Shown one piece after another: positions 9,776-20,104 of a stretch of 37,011 nucleotides of DNA. The DNA is from Echinostoma caproni (taxonomy: Eukaryota; Platyhelminthes; Trematoda; Plagiorchiida; Echinostomatidae), in contig UZAN01042568.1 in NCBI GenBank assembly GCA_900618425.1, positions 10,330-47,340 of the forward strand. The letters are read 5' to 3'. Each line of letters begins with the position of its first letter. The first letter of the stretch is position 1. The translations under genes and the position numbers were made by a program. The notes under the pieces were generated by a model. It worked only from the letters and a program-made list of their open reading frames with translations. It was not told where the DNA came from and did not search any database.

Positions 9776-10975
9776 GGCAGATTCCCTGACGAAACACTTA
9801 GAAAGATACATTCTTTCGACAACTCAACATGGGTTCAGACAAAAGCGATCCTGTTCCATCGACTTGCTTCTAGTTCGAGATGAATGAACCAGAACGGTCT
9901 ACGAAGGAGCTGCAGTGGATGTGCTTTATCTGAACTTCTCGAAAGTATTTGATTAGATACATCACTAAATTTCGTTACAGAAGCTCTAGAATTATGGCGT
10001 TCGATGTTTCGTACTTGATTGGATTCGAGAATTTCTTCGACAACGGATCATGTCAGTTCGTGTTTCTGATTCTCTATCCGGTTCTACCAACGTTAGCCGT
10101 GCTGTTCCACAAGGGTATGTAGTTGGTTCCCAACTTTTCCTCGCATCCATAAATGGTCTATCGAATGCACGAGGGCCCAAAATAATGCTGCTCGCAGCCG
10201 ACCCCAAAATGTGGAATACAGTAACAGAACACGAGGGCTCTCTATCCCTTGAACAAACATCGCAGATTATTAGGGGTCTACGGAGACCAACATTGAATTC
10301 AGTATCTCCAAACGCAAAACCTCGTCACAGGACTAGATTCTCGTATTTCCTCGAAAACCGTCATCTGCAACATACCTCAAGTGAGAAAGGCTTAACTATA
10401 ATTGTTCAAGAGGACTTAAGCTGCTCGATCAATCGCACCAGGGCTTTTTCCGCTGCTGTAAAGAATACCCGCTTGATTAGGCGCATCTCTGGTCGAACTG
10501 AATCCCATGTTTGTTATTGGTGTACATTCGACCCAATACAGAGTATGCCATTCAGGCTTGGAGTCCATGGTTTCGATGTGATCGCAAGATGCTTGAGCGT
10601 CCACAACGGATGGCCACCAAGATGGTCAAGGGATTAAATTACCTGACATGAGGAGAGATTACGATCATTGGGACTATGTTCTACTCTGCACCACCAAATC
10701 CGTGGAGATTTAATTTTGAGGTATCAAATACTGCGGAACCCAAACCATCCATATTATCCGCTGCTCATGTTATCGAACAAAGTAAACCCTAGGGAACATC
10801 GTTTCAAGTTACTGATTCCAAAGTGTGGACCGGAATGCTGGGGTTATTCTTTTGCAATCATTGTTCAGTACTTGGAACAACCTTCCATCACACGTCGTTT
10901 CTGCACCTACCATTAAATCTTTCAAAGGGAGACTTGATGAAACCCTAGCACACTTCATATTCCTACACAGCTAAA
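9776..10975 (+). mobile_element. Second non-LTR RT family, decayed fragment
   Basis: Order along the plus strand: TTQHGFRQKRSCSIDLLLVRDE (about 9818-9886); motif A region VDVLYLNFSKVFD (about 9914-9952), where the catalytic aspartate of LDFSKAFD is asparagine and a stop follows; then VRVSDSLSG, AVPQGYVVGSQLFLASINGLS (about 10096-10160, motif B). The active-site box FADD is replaced by AADP (10194-10205). A shifted frame carries LERPQRMATKMVKGLNYLTY with the downstream GDLILRYQIL, and the C-terminal end TWNNLPSHVVSAPTIKSFKG (about 10870-10935). This is the RT-plus-thumb layout of CR1/L3-type elements, distinct from the Pido-like family at 6.6, 20.1 and 33.6 kb. Multiple stops and shifts; no endonuclease is seen. 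Confidence 0.8.
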
Positions 10976-11328
10976 ACGTAAATTAGTCGAAGATTAGTTT
11001 ATGTGTTATCTCTTGCCCGGGACCATATGTGATATCTATCATATTTTGCTTACAAACGATTCAATTGTGTGGATATCCAATGGGGACATTAGAAGCACGA
11101 GCTTGTAAGTAATCCCCATAGAAAAACTTTAAATTTGACCGTTGACCAGATGCTTGTTTTGATGGGCATCTCGTCCGCAACGATCGATTTCTTTTGATAT
11201 CATTATGCATGATAGAATAATGCAAAGTTTTTCTTTCGACACAAACTTCACTACTCGGTTAGCCTCCGGCGCATTCGTCGAATGTCGAGCATTTCGGGTT
11301 GTATCCGAGCGATGTGAGCAGGAATTGC

Positions 11329-11367
<39 letters not shown>

Positions 11368-11454
11368 CACACACGTCTAACGCCAGACTGTGCGCCAAAC
11401 AAATCCTGGTGGAATAAGCTTTATGAAAAAGAAAAACGTTCCACGATTTGCATG
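10976..11454. other. Non-coding stretch with TA microsatellite
   Basis: No gene is recognised. It holds the TA run at 11331-11365. Confidence 0.4.
11331..11365. repeat. TA microsatellite
   Basis: A pure TA run of 35 bases. Reading frames through it on both strands give tyrosine/isoleucine repeats and are artefacts. Confidence 0.95.
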
Positions 11455-11980
11455 TGGGCGGAATAATGTCAGGTTGCATAAGTCAAGGCAGGTGAATTTT
11501 CTTGAGGAATCCACAACCGGAACCTTCGGCGAGCCAAAGCCTGACCCGCAAGACAGCGGGGCGGTGTGCAAAACCCGTAATCCATCGGGAGCCGGTGTCA
11601 AGCTCATCGGACCATACGCCTTTCGAACGGGGTCAAGCGTCCAAAGTGCTCAATACACCTTGATGCCCAATTGAGCCGGTGACCGTTGCCACAACCGGAA
11701 AGGTGTGTGGTTCGTACGCCTCCTCTTGGTTAGGGTTTTTGGCCAACTCCCCAAGGTAAATTGCCAGTGGTCCACCAACCCGATTTTAGCCCAGGATATC
11801 GGCTTTTCGTCCTCTTACTTTGGCGAGAGAACACCACCACGAGAAGGCAGTGGGTAGGGCTTCCTCAGCAGGGGCTATTTGAGGCGCCCTTTGGACGAGG
11901 TCAAACGTCCAAGGTGCTCAATACACCTTGATGCCCAATCGAGCCGGTGAGCACTGCCACAGCCGGGAAGGTTTTTCTTC
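11455..11980 (-). repeat. Unnamed dispersed repeat, copy 2, with internal duplication
   Basis: Inverted relative to 3265-3666, with similarity over about 400 bases. Inside it an 85-bp segment occurs twice about 270 bases apart (about 11617-11702 and 11888-11973). Both carry GTGCTCAATACACCTTGATG and then GAGCCGGTGA, so the unit may be longer and tandemly arranged. The composition is noticeably more GC-rich than the flanks. No protein is recognised. Confidence 0.7.
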
Positions 11981-13085
11981 AACCACGGGTAGTTCTGACC
12001 ATTTTGCAAATTCTAAGAAACTTTCCGAGTTATCATCAACGACGGATATAGTCGGGTCCGATTTCAGTCAAACAATGCCATATCAAAAAGTGAGGAGTAT
12101 GTGTTGATTCTCGCTGCATTTCTTTAAACGGCTAATCGACCAAACAAAGTCACATGACGGTTCTCAAAACCCCTGAGTGGTGTTACATCATCAAAATGAT
12201 TCTCGTCAAACGCTTGAGTTTTTGGTTCCCTCGCTCCTTGCAACCATTCACGTCACATGCTACCCAGGCTAATTTCACCAGATTAACAATGATCCAACAT
12301 TAGGACAAACTAGGATTATTGATTAGATAACTTAATAAGTAATTCATGTGTATACTGTGTATCTGACAAACACACACACACAAGGAAAGAATGCAGTTAT
12401 TCAGATGGACATCGACTTGTTGTGTTGTCTTTCAGGGGTGACCAGCACTCCGATTACGCAGCGCAACAACAAGTACTTGATATTGTCTTGATTTGCCCTC
12501 TGATCAGTTCACTTATAGGTGTAATTAGTTAGTATTTTGCGAGCCTGAACAAAACTTGTCAGACAGTGAGTGACAAGTAGCGCGTGCGGAGTGGTTAAAT
12601 TAAACATTAACGGTGGAATAAAATTATCATACACTGTAGGACACTACTCGTTCTCTGCAGGGCGTACAGATCGTTCGGGTTAGGATCCACGTTTATACGG
12701 GAATGTCAGAGGCTACATGATACTGGTTCTCTCTCTATCGCGCTCGATCGAGAGATAGGGAAAGAGAACAAAACAGATTCGGACGAATTAATGAGAAAGA
12801 TACACAAAACAATACAACGTGTTTTGGGGTCAAAAGACATTCTATTACTAATGATTGTAAAGAAAACTACGATTTTGTCTACACTTTATTGACAGTAGAC
12901 AAATGGAAAACGATACGCAAACCGCACTGAAATCATACGAGACATCGCCGGAATTGGGGATATTTACTGCATACAAGTTCTTTCAACGGTCCAACTGAAA
13001 TTCGCCCTTTGAATTGATATATTTTTATGGCTAAGTGAATGGCATAGATCAATTATTCAATCGGAAACCGGGTAAGGTAAGGTAA
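11981..13085. other. Non-coding stretch
   Basis: No gene or named element. It holds a short CA run (12370-12382) and the imperfect hairpin at 12726-12769. Confidence 0.4.
12726..12769. repeat. Imperfect hairpin
   Basis: GTTCTCTCTCTATC (12726-12739) can pair with GATAGGGAAAGAGAAC (12754-12769), with a small bulge, around a loop containing GCGCTCGATCGA. Confidence 0.7.
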
Positions 13086-13087
13086 TA

Positions 13088-13265
13088 TAGTAATCGGAAT
13101 AGGCATAAATCGCAAATGAAACAGAATCGCAGTGGTAGTCGAATGCCAGAATCCCCCGGCACCCAGAGGCAGGAAGAAGGCCATAGAAGTAGCAGCTTAT
13201 TTATTCGAAGAAATCAATGAGACTAAGTAATATGTACGGGCATCAGATAGCCATTCTTGTTCTCC
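13088..13265 (-). repeat. Solo-LTR-like repeat, partial diverged copy
   Basis: Resembles the LTR-like family at 14.27 and 18.76 kb. On the plus strand it has an AGTAATCGGAATAGGCATAA start, then AGAAGTAGCAGCTTATTTAT (13179-13198, the strand complementary to the AATAAA signal region) and an AATATGTACGGGCAT segment. It is cut off at about 13265, just before another partial copy. Confidence 0.45.
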
Positions 13266-13288
13266 GAATTACACGACTTTTATCTAAC

Positions 13289-13395
13289 TGTAGTAATTGT
13301 TGTATGTACTGATCACGAAGTAAGAATCACGAATTATAATCACGGACGCAACGTAACCACTAAGTCACACTGGTACTTGCACACAGTGCCTGTGA
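13289..13395 (-). repeat. Solo-LTR-like repeat, partial copy (3' end only)
   Basis: The first 90 bases align with 14263-14345: TGTAGTAATTGTTGTATGTA, then TCACGAA, then an AATCACGGACGCAACGTAAC block. Similarity ends at about 13395. Sense is minus, so this is the 3' end of an LTR-like unit. Confidence 0.6.
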
Positions 13396-14262
13396 CTTTT
13401 AGTATTAGACTAGGTCTTCAGTTCTAACGGAGGCCATGATGTAGGCTGGTAGGCTGAAAAAAATCGTTTTCTAATCGACAAACATACCCCTGCTCACTTT
13501 GTGTCGGGGAGGTGTGGTGAATGAGGGCAGCAAAAGTTTTGATCAATTTGTTTCACAATCAATATTCTGATTTGTCAATACCCTCAGTACGTGTTTGCCA
13601 CCTGGCGTGTGTGAGAAATGTGTCTTATTTGTCACACAAAAAATGCGTGCGAAATTTTCCGCGGATCAAGTGAGAGTCCGGTGAAACGAGAAATGCTTCA
13701 GAAATAATTATAACTGACCCGTGAATTTCATTATACATACAGACAATCTGATAATGGATCACGTGGTTTGCATGTATTGATCACATTATATTAGTCAATA
13801 CTCTAACATTCTGAGTTTATGCTTTCTCTACTGAAGCTTTTCACTGACTTTCTCATTTCACACTCCTTCGTTCAAGAGATGCTTTTTTTCTCGAACTGAG
13901 TCAAAAAGTGACAACTCTGGACTTCTGTTTTCTTTTTAATCGATAGATTTGCAGCTGATACGCTTGTTGTCTTTGAATTTGCCAAGTTTGAGAAACAATA
14001 AGAATAGCACAGGATCGCACAGTCTTGAGAAGCACCGCCTGCTGTTTCGTCGATTAGACTTAGAATTGTTCTAAAACCAACTCAGTGAGTCACATCTGCC
14101 CCTCGTACCTGCGAGTAGGGATTTCAAGTCATCTTCACACCCGGTTCAACCAGTATCTGTCTAGTGGTTGATCAGCTGGATGAACTGAGGATTTTGTGTG
14201 AAGACGAATGTTAAAGAACGTTCAAGTCAAAATCAGTAGTGTTAGTCGATTGCTAGTCACGT
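13396..14262. other. Non-coding stretch
   Basis: No gene is recognised. A segment near 14030-14060 faintly resembles the hammerhead SINE (GAAGCACxG, then CTGTTTCG), but no core can be aligned. Confidence 0.35.
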
Positions 14263-14700
14263 TGTTTAGTAATTGTAGTATGTACTGAGCACGAAATACG
14301 AATCACAGATTAGAAATCACGGACGCCACGTAAACACTGAATCACATGGATACTAACACTACAGTAGCCCACGTAACCGAGACGCGAGGAAAAGATCACA
14401 GGAGTAGCAGTTCGTTTATTGAAAGAAAGCAGGGGGTTTGAATAGTATGTACAAAACAAGTTCATTGGTCATCCAAGCCTCTGCCAACCGCGTTCTAGTA
14501 TTTCTGGTGTTGTTTAGCCTCTGTCTGGGCTGCACAGTTTCTGATTGGTTGGTACATTTGGCCTGTGCTTTGTAGTACGAAAGCCGTAAGGGTAGGTGCT
14601 TCGTTGACGTTACCTGGGAAGGTTGACTCATTAAAGTTGTCCGAAAACGGTAACACGTTGCTCCGTGATATGCATCATCTCGTAGGCTAGGATCACAACA
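14263..14700 (-). repeat. Solo-LTR-like repeat, near full length
   Basis: On its sense (minus) strand it begins about TGTTGTGATCCTAG and ends about CAATTACTAAACA, giving TG...CA ends and about 438 bp. Inside it carries AACACGTTGC, an NCAATCAGA block, and CAATAAACGAACTGC (about 14409-14423), with a polyadenylation signal in the expected central place, followed by CGCGTCTCGGTTACG. The same order of blocks occurs at 18.76-19.22, 29.50-29.83 and 27.34-27.62 kb. No internal gag/pol lies next to it, hence solo. LTR identity is inferred from ends, length and the AATAAA; no target duplication is obvious. The 95-codon frame inside it is not conserved. Confidence 0.6.
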
Positions 14701-14794
14701 CATTGGTTTTCTTGGAATGCCTAAATAAATTAATCGGTAGCAATGATCATGCTAATTAGGATCTTCCGGGTATCGACTAGTCCTCCATTGAGAC

Positions 14795-15595
14795 TAGGTC
14801 GTCAGAATTTGTTTATAGTCGATAGCTTCTCTGACTTGCGCAGTTGTGTAGCCTGATAAGGGTAACGCAACGAAGGAGGTAGCTGCATACATCTTCAAGG
14901 CCCAAGTAGAGTACACAGAACAGAAGTAAGTTTGGTGTCGACGTGACGTTTCACTGAGGTTCAAGGTCGTATTGATCTTGCCATGATTCGGTCAGTACTG
15001 CTTTACGGTTTGAGACATTGAGTGAATGAGTTGAAGACATCTGCAGACCTGAGGTTTTGTACACTAGATAGCTACGTAGTTTAGAGCAGGTGGGATGGTG
15101 TGAGAGAGTTAGTTCCCTAGAGGTAAATCATCATCCTGTTTTCGTCAATGTATCAAGTTAATAGTAGGATTCTTCGCCGTTAAGAACACGTATTGCACAT
15201 ACCTAACGGTCGTCTATCGCATCGCGCCTTAGTTTCGGCGGCCACTCCGAGAACAAGGGTTACTTGGAAAGGAGGCACGAAGAAATGCACAAAGCAACTA
15301 GCTAAAGTAGGTGTTTCCCGTCTTCTTGGTTGAGATCCAAAAGACTCTGAAACCAGTCAGTTGGAGACACTGGAACGACAGCAGTGGCGTTACTTCTTAT
15401 CATTTTAAAATGATTGAAAGTCTGTATACAGTTTTATTGTGTACTGTATCTGTCAACTCTAGAGGTTCACTTTCTGTCCTGTGCCTCAGAATAGGCCTAT
15501 TCCCTGCCCACTTCACACATTCTAACTAATTTTATGTTTGTGAGCTTGGTACTGCTCAGTGAAGTTCACATCCCTGTACTAGATTTACCGACGCA
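14795..15595 (+). mobile_element. RTE-type retrotransposon, second subfamily, 3' half (copy D)
   Basis: Plus-strand remnants of the region after the RT palm: SFSDLRSCV and PDKGNATKEVAAYIFKAQVE (about 14830-14925), then LRFKV, and near the end WKGGTKKCTKQLAKVGVSRL (about 15268-15327). LG follows, then a TGG-to-TGA stop and DPKDSETSQLETLERQQWR (about 15336-15394). This is the usual RTE C-terminal tail. The 3' end shares CAGTGAAGTTC and CCCTGTAC with the RTE end at 6.53-6.57 kb. Many stops and shifts. Its protein differs from copies A and B, so it belongs to another RTE subfamily. Confidence 0.75.
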
Positions 15596-16546
15596 ACGAT
15601 AGAAATGGTCAATTATCGGAACACAACCGCACCCACCCCACCCCCAGCACTTATCCCTCATCGAAACGATGTTCGTGCTTTTCAGACCTCGTGGAGGCGT
15701 CTACTTGAATCAGTTTGTGACATTTCGACCCCATATCGAGTCCTATCTGGATAGAAAAAGTTATCCATCAAACGGTTTCCTATACTTCGAAGCGGTACAC
15801 CGTTTACTCAAAACCGGTTTTGCGAGCTACAAGCAGTTTATCTGTTTTTTAAGAGCTTGTGCCGTTTCTACAGGCAGATCACACGCGTGGTGGTACTGTA
15901 CAGCGAGCGTCTGTCGTGCACCACGTTCCACTTCGATGTCGTGACCTTGTTCTGTTTGACCTCAAACGATCTGGTATTCACATATGACCTCGAATTCGGC
16001 ACAAAATGCGGTGAATTTTGCCATGCGCGCGCATCATATACAGTCTCTCTAACTGCAGTCTCGCATCAACGTGTTTTGTCGTTACCCCGGGCTTTCTCCG
16101 ACATGGTCACGGGATGATATCGTGTCCATTTACCAGTTCGTTGATCGCGGTATCTGCGGTAGATCAAACCTGAATTGCCACATATATGCCACAATGCTGC
16201 ATTTTTTCAATGCAGGGTGTTATAACGTTCAAACCTCAACCGTAGCCGGTTGCAGTTAGTGCTTGACAGTTCTTGTCTATCACTGAACTTCATTTTTCTC
16301 TTATTTTCATTTGTATTTTGTGTGGTTTGCAATTTTGAATTGCGTATCAAGGCCACCTGCTAGGTTCATTTAAAACAATTCGTTTTTAACTGGGAAGTCA
16401 AAGCGTTTCACAGCTTTCAGAACACCCAACGGTGGATTTTTTATTGTTGAATCGCACCGAATGAATCGAAGAATGCCCAAGATATCGTATTTTGAAATGG
16501 CTCACACTCAAAATTTCCGTGGTCGTTACCGAAATGCATGTTAGCA
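15596..16546. other. Unassigned stretch with short open frames
   Basis: Three overlapping plus-strand open frames of 62-91 codons (15669-15944, 15857-16117, 16071-16259) lie in a slightly GC-richer segment. I recognise no domain, and the frames overlap each other, so at most one could be real. No splice pattern is convincing. Confidence 0.3.
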
Positions 16547-16750
16547 TCAGAAAAGTGCCAGTCCAAACCAGATTAGTACATGTTTATGTCCTTTGGATTT
16601 TGCAATGTAAGCTCTCACACAACGATCGATAAGTTCATCCGGGTATCCATTTTTTAGGAAGGTTGACTTAATTGTTACCAATTCATTATTCACTGTATCA
16701 ATAGAACAAAGCCTCTTACACGATTGGCGATGGACTGGATTAAGCTTCAT
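16547..16750 (-). pseudogene. Penelope-like element, RT-to-endonuclease linker fragment
   Basis: The minus-strand frame contains LNPVHRQSCKRLCS, then NELVTIKSTFLKNGYPDELI and DRCV. This is the segment that follows the RT in Penelope-like elements (family pattern: vH RA, iCs, L..i...l..NGYP...id). Only this part survives; the RT proper and the GIY-YIG domain do not follow in the same orientation. Confidence 0.65.
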
Positions 16751-16844
16751 TTATGCTGCATCGGGACAAAGCTATGAAAGTCGATATATTGTCATGTGCA
16801 CATAGTCTCTCTGTGTATGTCAACAGAATTGCGCATGTTCTACT

Positions 16845-16971
16845 CTTTCAAATCAGTTCTCCCATCACAAATGAAGAACAAGCTATGTAGATGACCTCTT
16901 TTGGTGTTTGCTAGTTTACTTGCTCCTGTGGCGCAGGTTACGTGGGTCGGACCACCAGAATTGATGTTTAG
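16845..16971 (+). pseudogene. Penelope-like GIY-YIG endonuclease fragment
   Basis: The plus frame reads SPITNEEQAM, stop, MTSFGVC, stop, then FTCSCGAGYVGRTTRIDV (16915-16968) and TAG. The CSCG...YVGRTTR block is the start of the Penelope GIY-YIG nuclease, with the YVG motif and the following arginine. The stop just before FTC replaces a residue that is usually tyrosine. The fragment ends exactly where the 192-bp inverted repeat begins (16962). It is opposite in strand to the linker fragment at 16547-16750, so the two come from a rearranged or different copies. Confidence 0.7.
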
Positions 16972-17980
16972 CACTCACTATCAAAGGTAATCGGTAGCCC
17001 CTAAGTCAATTTGGGTTCTTTTTTCTCTTCCTGTCCGCGAAAATAATTGACACACAGGTTGCGACGATCGTTGCAGTTGCATATCACCATGTGAAATTCG
17101 AATAATGTTGACATCAGATATTCTGATAGTGGACTCCTGAAATTCAATCAACCGATCGATCAATCAATCAATTAATCAGTTACTCTACCCTTACCTAAGA
17201 TTCAGTGGAACTGCGAGATTATACGGACGACTGAAACCAACTTCTATCTACATTATTCAAAATATTTTGGGCGTGTACCCAGACAGAGATCAACGGTGTC
17301 GAATGCTAGGGGCCAGTCCAAGAGGAAAAGATTGGCATATCATAGGNTAGGCGCTATGACTGCTAGTTTGTTGTTGTTATGTTAGCTGGTGAATAGGTTA
17401 GAATTTGATCTTACTATTCAGGTGAAATACTGTTAATTCTTTTACTGTATCCATGTATCATTGTTAAATATTCTGTCTAGTATGTCTTTCAGTGTCAGAA
17501 GTGCATATGTAATCGCATTCGATTCAAAGGAATCGGTGTCCTTTAAGGAAATCACGACCACAATGGAATTTACCCACTAGGATATTGAGAGCCTAGACTG
17601 AATCCAACCATGCAAATCAAAGTCTGGTCATTAAATGAGGCGAATAAGCGACCGAGAACGAGGGACTGGGAAAATTGAGTGAAAAGGGAAAAAGAGATTC
17701 AACACAAACTGTGTTCCTGGTTTGCCTAGTTCAATGTTCCTGCCCTTGGACACTTGTGTGTGGAATGCTTTCGATTAGCTGATTGATTGGTTGATTGAAT
17801 TTCAGGAGTCCACTATCAGAATATCTGATGTCAACATTATTCGAATTTCACATGGTGATATGCAACTGCAACGATCGTCGCAACCTGTGTGTCAATTATT
17901 TTCGCGGACAGGAAGAGAAAAAAGAACCCAAATTGACTTAGGGGCTACCGATTACCTTTGATAGTGAGAGCTAAACATCA
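16962..17980. mobile_element. Candidate 1,019-bp inverted-repeat element
   Basis: The left arm 16962-17153 and right arm 17789-17980 are both 192 bp and are reverse complements with a single visible difference (GCACTC against GCTCTC near the outer ends). The outer ends begin TGATGTTTAG. The 635-bp interior has no long open frame and no known motif; an N lies at 17347. Each arm reads outward-facing copies of one short frame (DVNIIRISHGDMQLQRSS and onward) because of the symmetry. The near-identity contrasts with the heavy decay of everything else around it. It could be a non-autonomous TIR or fold-back transposon, or a recent inverted duplication. No target duplication is evident. Confidence 0.7.
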
Positions 17981-18587
17981 TTGTGTGTTTCATCATTAGA
18001 GCGGCTTTTGATTAAGAAAGGCGAATGAAGCATACTTCTCAAGAAGAATACATAATGAAATGTGACAAAATAAATCATGTTAAATGATGTCATTTCAGTC
18101 CTTTTTATTACAGTGTTCTACATAATTCACAAACATTTCCATAAAAATATGTTGCAGTATCATGAGTATGCTTCGTTTAAGGAATCCATTTGGTTCTGCA
18201 GACATCCGGGATTTAGTTTATGAAAACGCTCATGGTAGTCAATATTTTCTCTTCGAATTGGATTAATTTATCGGGATTCTGTCATCGATTGTTTCGAACA
18301 GCCGGTTGATTAATAACTCAGTTATACAGCTTGTGGTGCTTTTCTAACCACATCGGATATGAATAAAGCTACTGCGACGAGAAGTACCAGGTTTAATAGG
18401 TATTAAGAAATTAGATCTCAGTTTGGGAAATAAACTGATCAAATAGGTCAAACTGTTTTCAATTCGAATGAAATTCCCCGTTTTTCGACGTACTTCATGG
18501 TGAGTTGTGGTATTTGACCGGGTAACTGCGTATAAATATCCATATTCCTAGCCACCAATTGAACATGTACCAATCTGGTTTGGCCAT
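17981..18587. other. Non-coding stretch
   Basis: No gene or element is recognised. Confidence 0.4.
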
Positions 18588-18717
18588 CACACCGAGACTC
18601 TACCTTGACGTGGTGTGATGGCTTGCGTGCCTCCATGATCCTGTGAGCTATACAGGATATCTTTTCACAGCCACAGATCCAATCATGCCTGAAGGTCAAT
18701 GGGTACAGGTGTAATGA
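18588..18717 (+). mobile_element. RTE 5' leader fragment (copy E)
   Basis: Matches 5083-5215, the start of RTE copy B: CTTGACGTGGTGTGATGGCT, then GAGCTATACAGGAT, then AATCATGCCTGA and GTCAATGGGTA. Only about 125 bases of leader remain before the TAG repeat begins. A 5'-only fragment is unusual for a target-primed element, which normally loses its 5' end. Confidence 0.75.

Positions 18718-18760
<43 letters not shown>
18718..18760. repeat. TAG microsatellite
   Basis: About 14 copies of TAG/AGT. It lies between the RTE leader fragment and an LTR-like repeat whose own end contains TAGTAAT, so the expansion probably started from that LTR end. Confidence 0.95.
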
Positions 18761-18761
<1 letters not shown>

Positions 18762-19215
18762 ATACGCACGGAATTCGGAACACCAACCACGCAGTACGAA
18801 TTACAGGACCCGAATCGATAATCAGCTATCACGAACTGGATCGCAGAAGCACTGGACCACAATGGCACAGATTCGCAATGTCCCACGAGAACGAGACGCG
18901 AGGAAAAAGCCACAGGACAGGCAGTAAGTAGTTCGTTTATTGGAAGAAATAAAGGTGATTAATTAATATGTACGAAGGGAGATTATTGGCTACCTGGGCT
19001 TCCACCAATTGAATTGCAGTACTGCTTGTATAATCTTGCTTCTGTCTGCATTGTCTAGGATTGGCTGGCACCATCCACCAATGACGTGTCTCAGAAGCTA
19101 TGCACGTGCTATTGACGTCAGCATTCAAACTTGATTGATCGCCAATGTCCTGAAACCGTGACGCGCCGCTCCAGGGTAGGCGCCATCGTGTAGGCCTGGA
19201 TCATCACAGGAGGCC
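18755..19215 (-). repeat. Solo-LTR-like repeat, near full length
   Basis: The sense (minus) strand starts TGTGATGATCCAGGCCTACA (plus-strand end about 19210) and carries a GAGCGGCGCGTCACGGTTTC block. A block comparable with 27.45 kb and the cleavage/polyadenylation area CCAATAAACGAAC (about 18934-18946) follow, then CGCGTCTCGTTCTCGTGGGA and the end near GCGTATTACTA. The block order equals 14263-14700. A 63-codon minus frame ending just before AATAAA (18937) has a C-terminus similar in pattern to frames at the same place in the other copies (YILxNxxxFxQ). That reflects shared nucleotide sequence and is not evidence of coding. Confidence 0.6.
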
Positions 19216-20104
19216 AGACGAAGATCAGTCCAAAAGGCCAGCTGCCACCCGAAATCTCAGTTACTGGTGTTTGACGAGGAGTGCCTAATAACGTTCGAGG
19301 ATCGCGAGGAACATCCAATTTCAACTCCCTGAGTCCTTCCAGTAAATAGGAGACCCTTTTCAAAGATAGCTCTCACTTAATTGCAATTTGTCTGGCTATA
19401 GCCCTAGGCGAAACATGTTCTCCTTCATCATAATCATTATCTTTTAGGCGCAATAAGGATTCGCCTGAAAATGATTGACACCTTCCACAACTAAATCAGC
19501 GATGCTATCCAATTCTCGGTTTTCTGTCTACCTCATGGCTTGGCAAATCAGCTACGTTATCCTTCGGAGTGCCAGACACAAGAAATAGTGTGCAACAAAT
19601 TTATCAATGGCAAATATGTGTACCTTCTAGGTCCGAGTCGGAGCCGAACATAGACGACATTGTTCGTCTAGCATTCTGCTTGGCATGTGGCCACATGGTT
19701 GTGTTCGACCAAACACGTCTAATTTTCCTGCTTAAACTCACACCTTCTGGTACTAATAGCAATGATCTATGCGATAGTAAGCCAATATTATCGTCATAAA
19801 TACTGATACTATTATTTGCAGATGGAAGCAATCCACTGGTTAGGACTCGGCAGCTTGTGGTTTGTCAATGAACCATACTGCCCGATTTGTAGACAAATCA
19901 TCGTTAATCGATTGATGTTTTCTCGCTATGGTTGAGCTGTCTTGTGTGGTAATTTTTACGGTGTTAACTTACGGATTCATGTAAACGCTGTGCATCAGCA
20001 ATGTTTACTTTATGTATGGACATGTTATTTACTCTTATTTTGTACTCTAGTTTAGAAACACAATAGAACACTGCAGTGCATTTCTCAATTTAGCGTGACA
20101 CTCA
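19216..20104. other. Non-coding stretch
   Basis: No gene is recognised. Short opposing open frames at 19569-19831 carry no known motif. Confidence 0.4.

Noticed and set aside
9770..9815. CTGATGA followed by CGAAAC, resembling a hammerhead
   Set aside because: The second half codes for the RT fragment (SLTKHLERYILSTTQHGF), the spacing is wrong, and no stem I partner exists.
11205..11479. Opposing open frames of 70 and 116 codons with isoleucine/tyrosine repeats
   Set aside because: Produced by the TA microsatellite at 11331-11365.
14030..14160. Further copy of the hammerhead SINE
   Set aside because: Only two short blocks match; neither the core nor stem I can be aligned.
15669..16259. Host exons in the GC-richer stretch
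   Set aside because: The frames overlap one another, no domain is recognised and no convincing donor/acceptor pairs bound them.
18448..18913. Minus-strand frames with poly-leucine and poly-threonine
   Set aside because: Translation of the TAG microsatellite plus RTE leader and LTR-like DNA.
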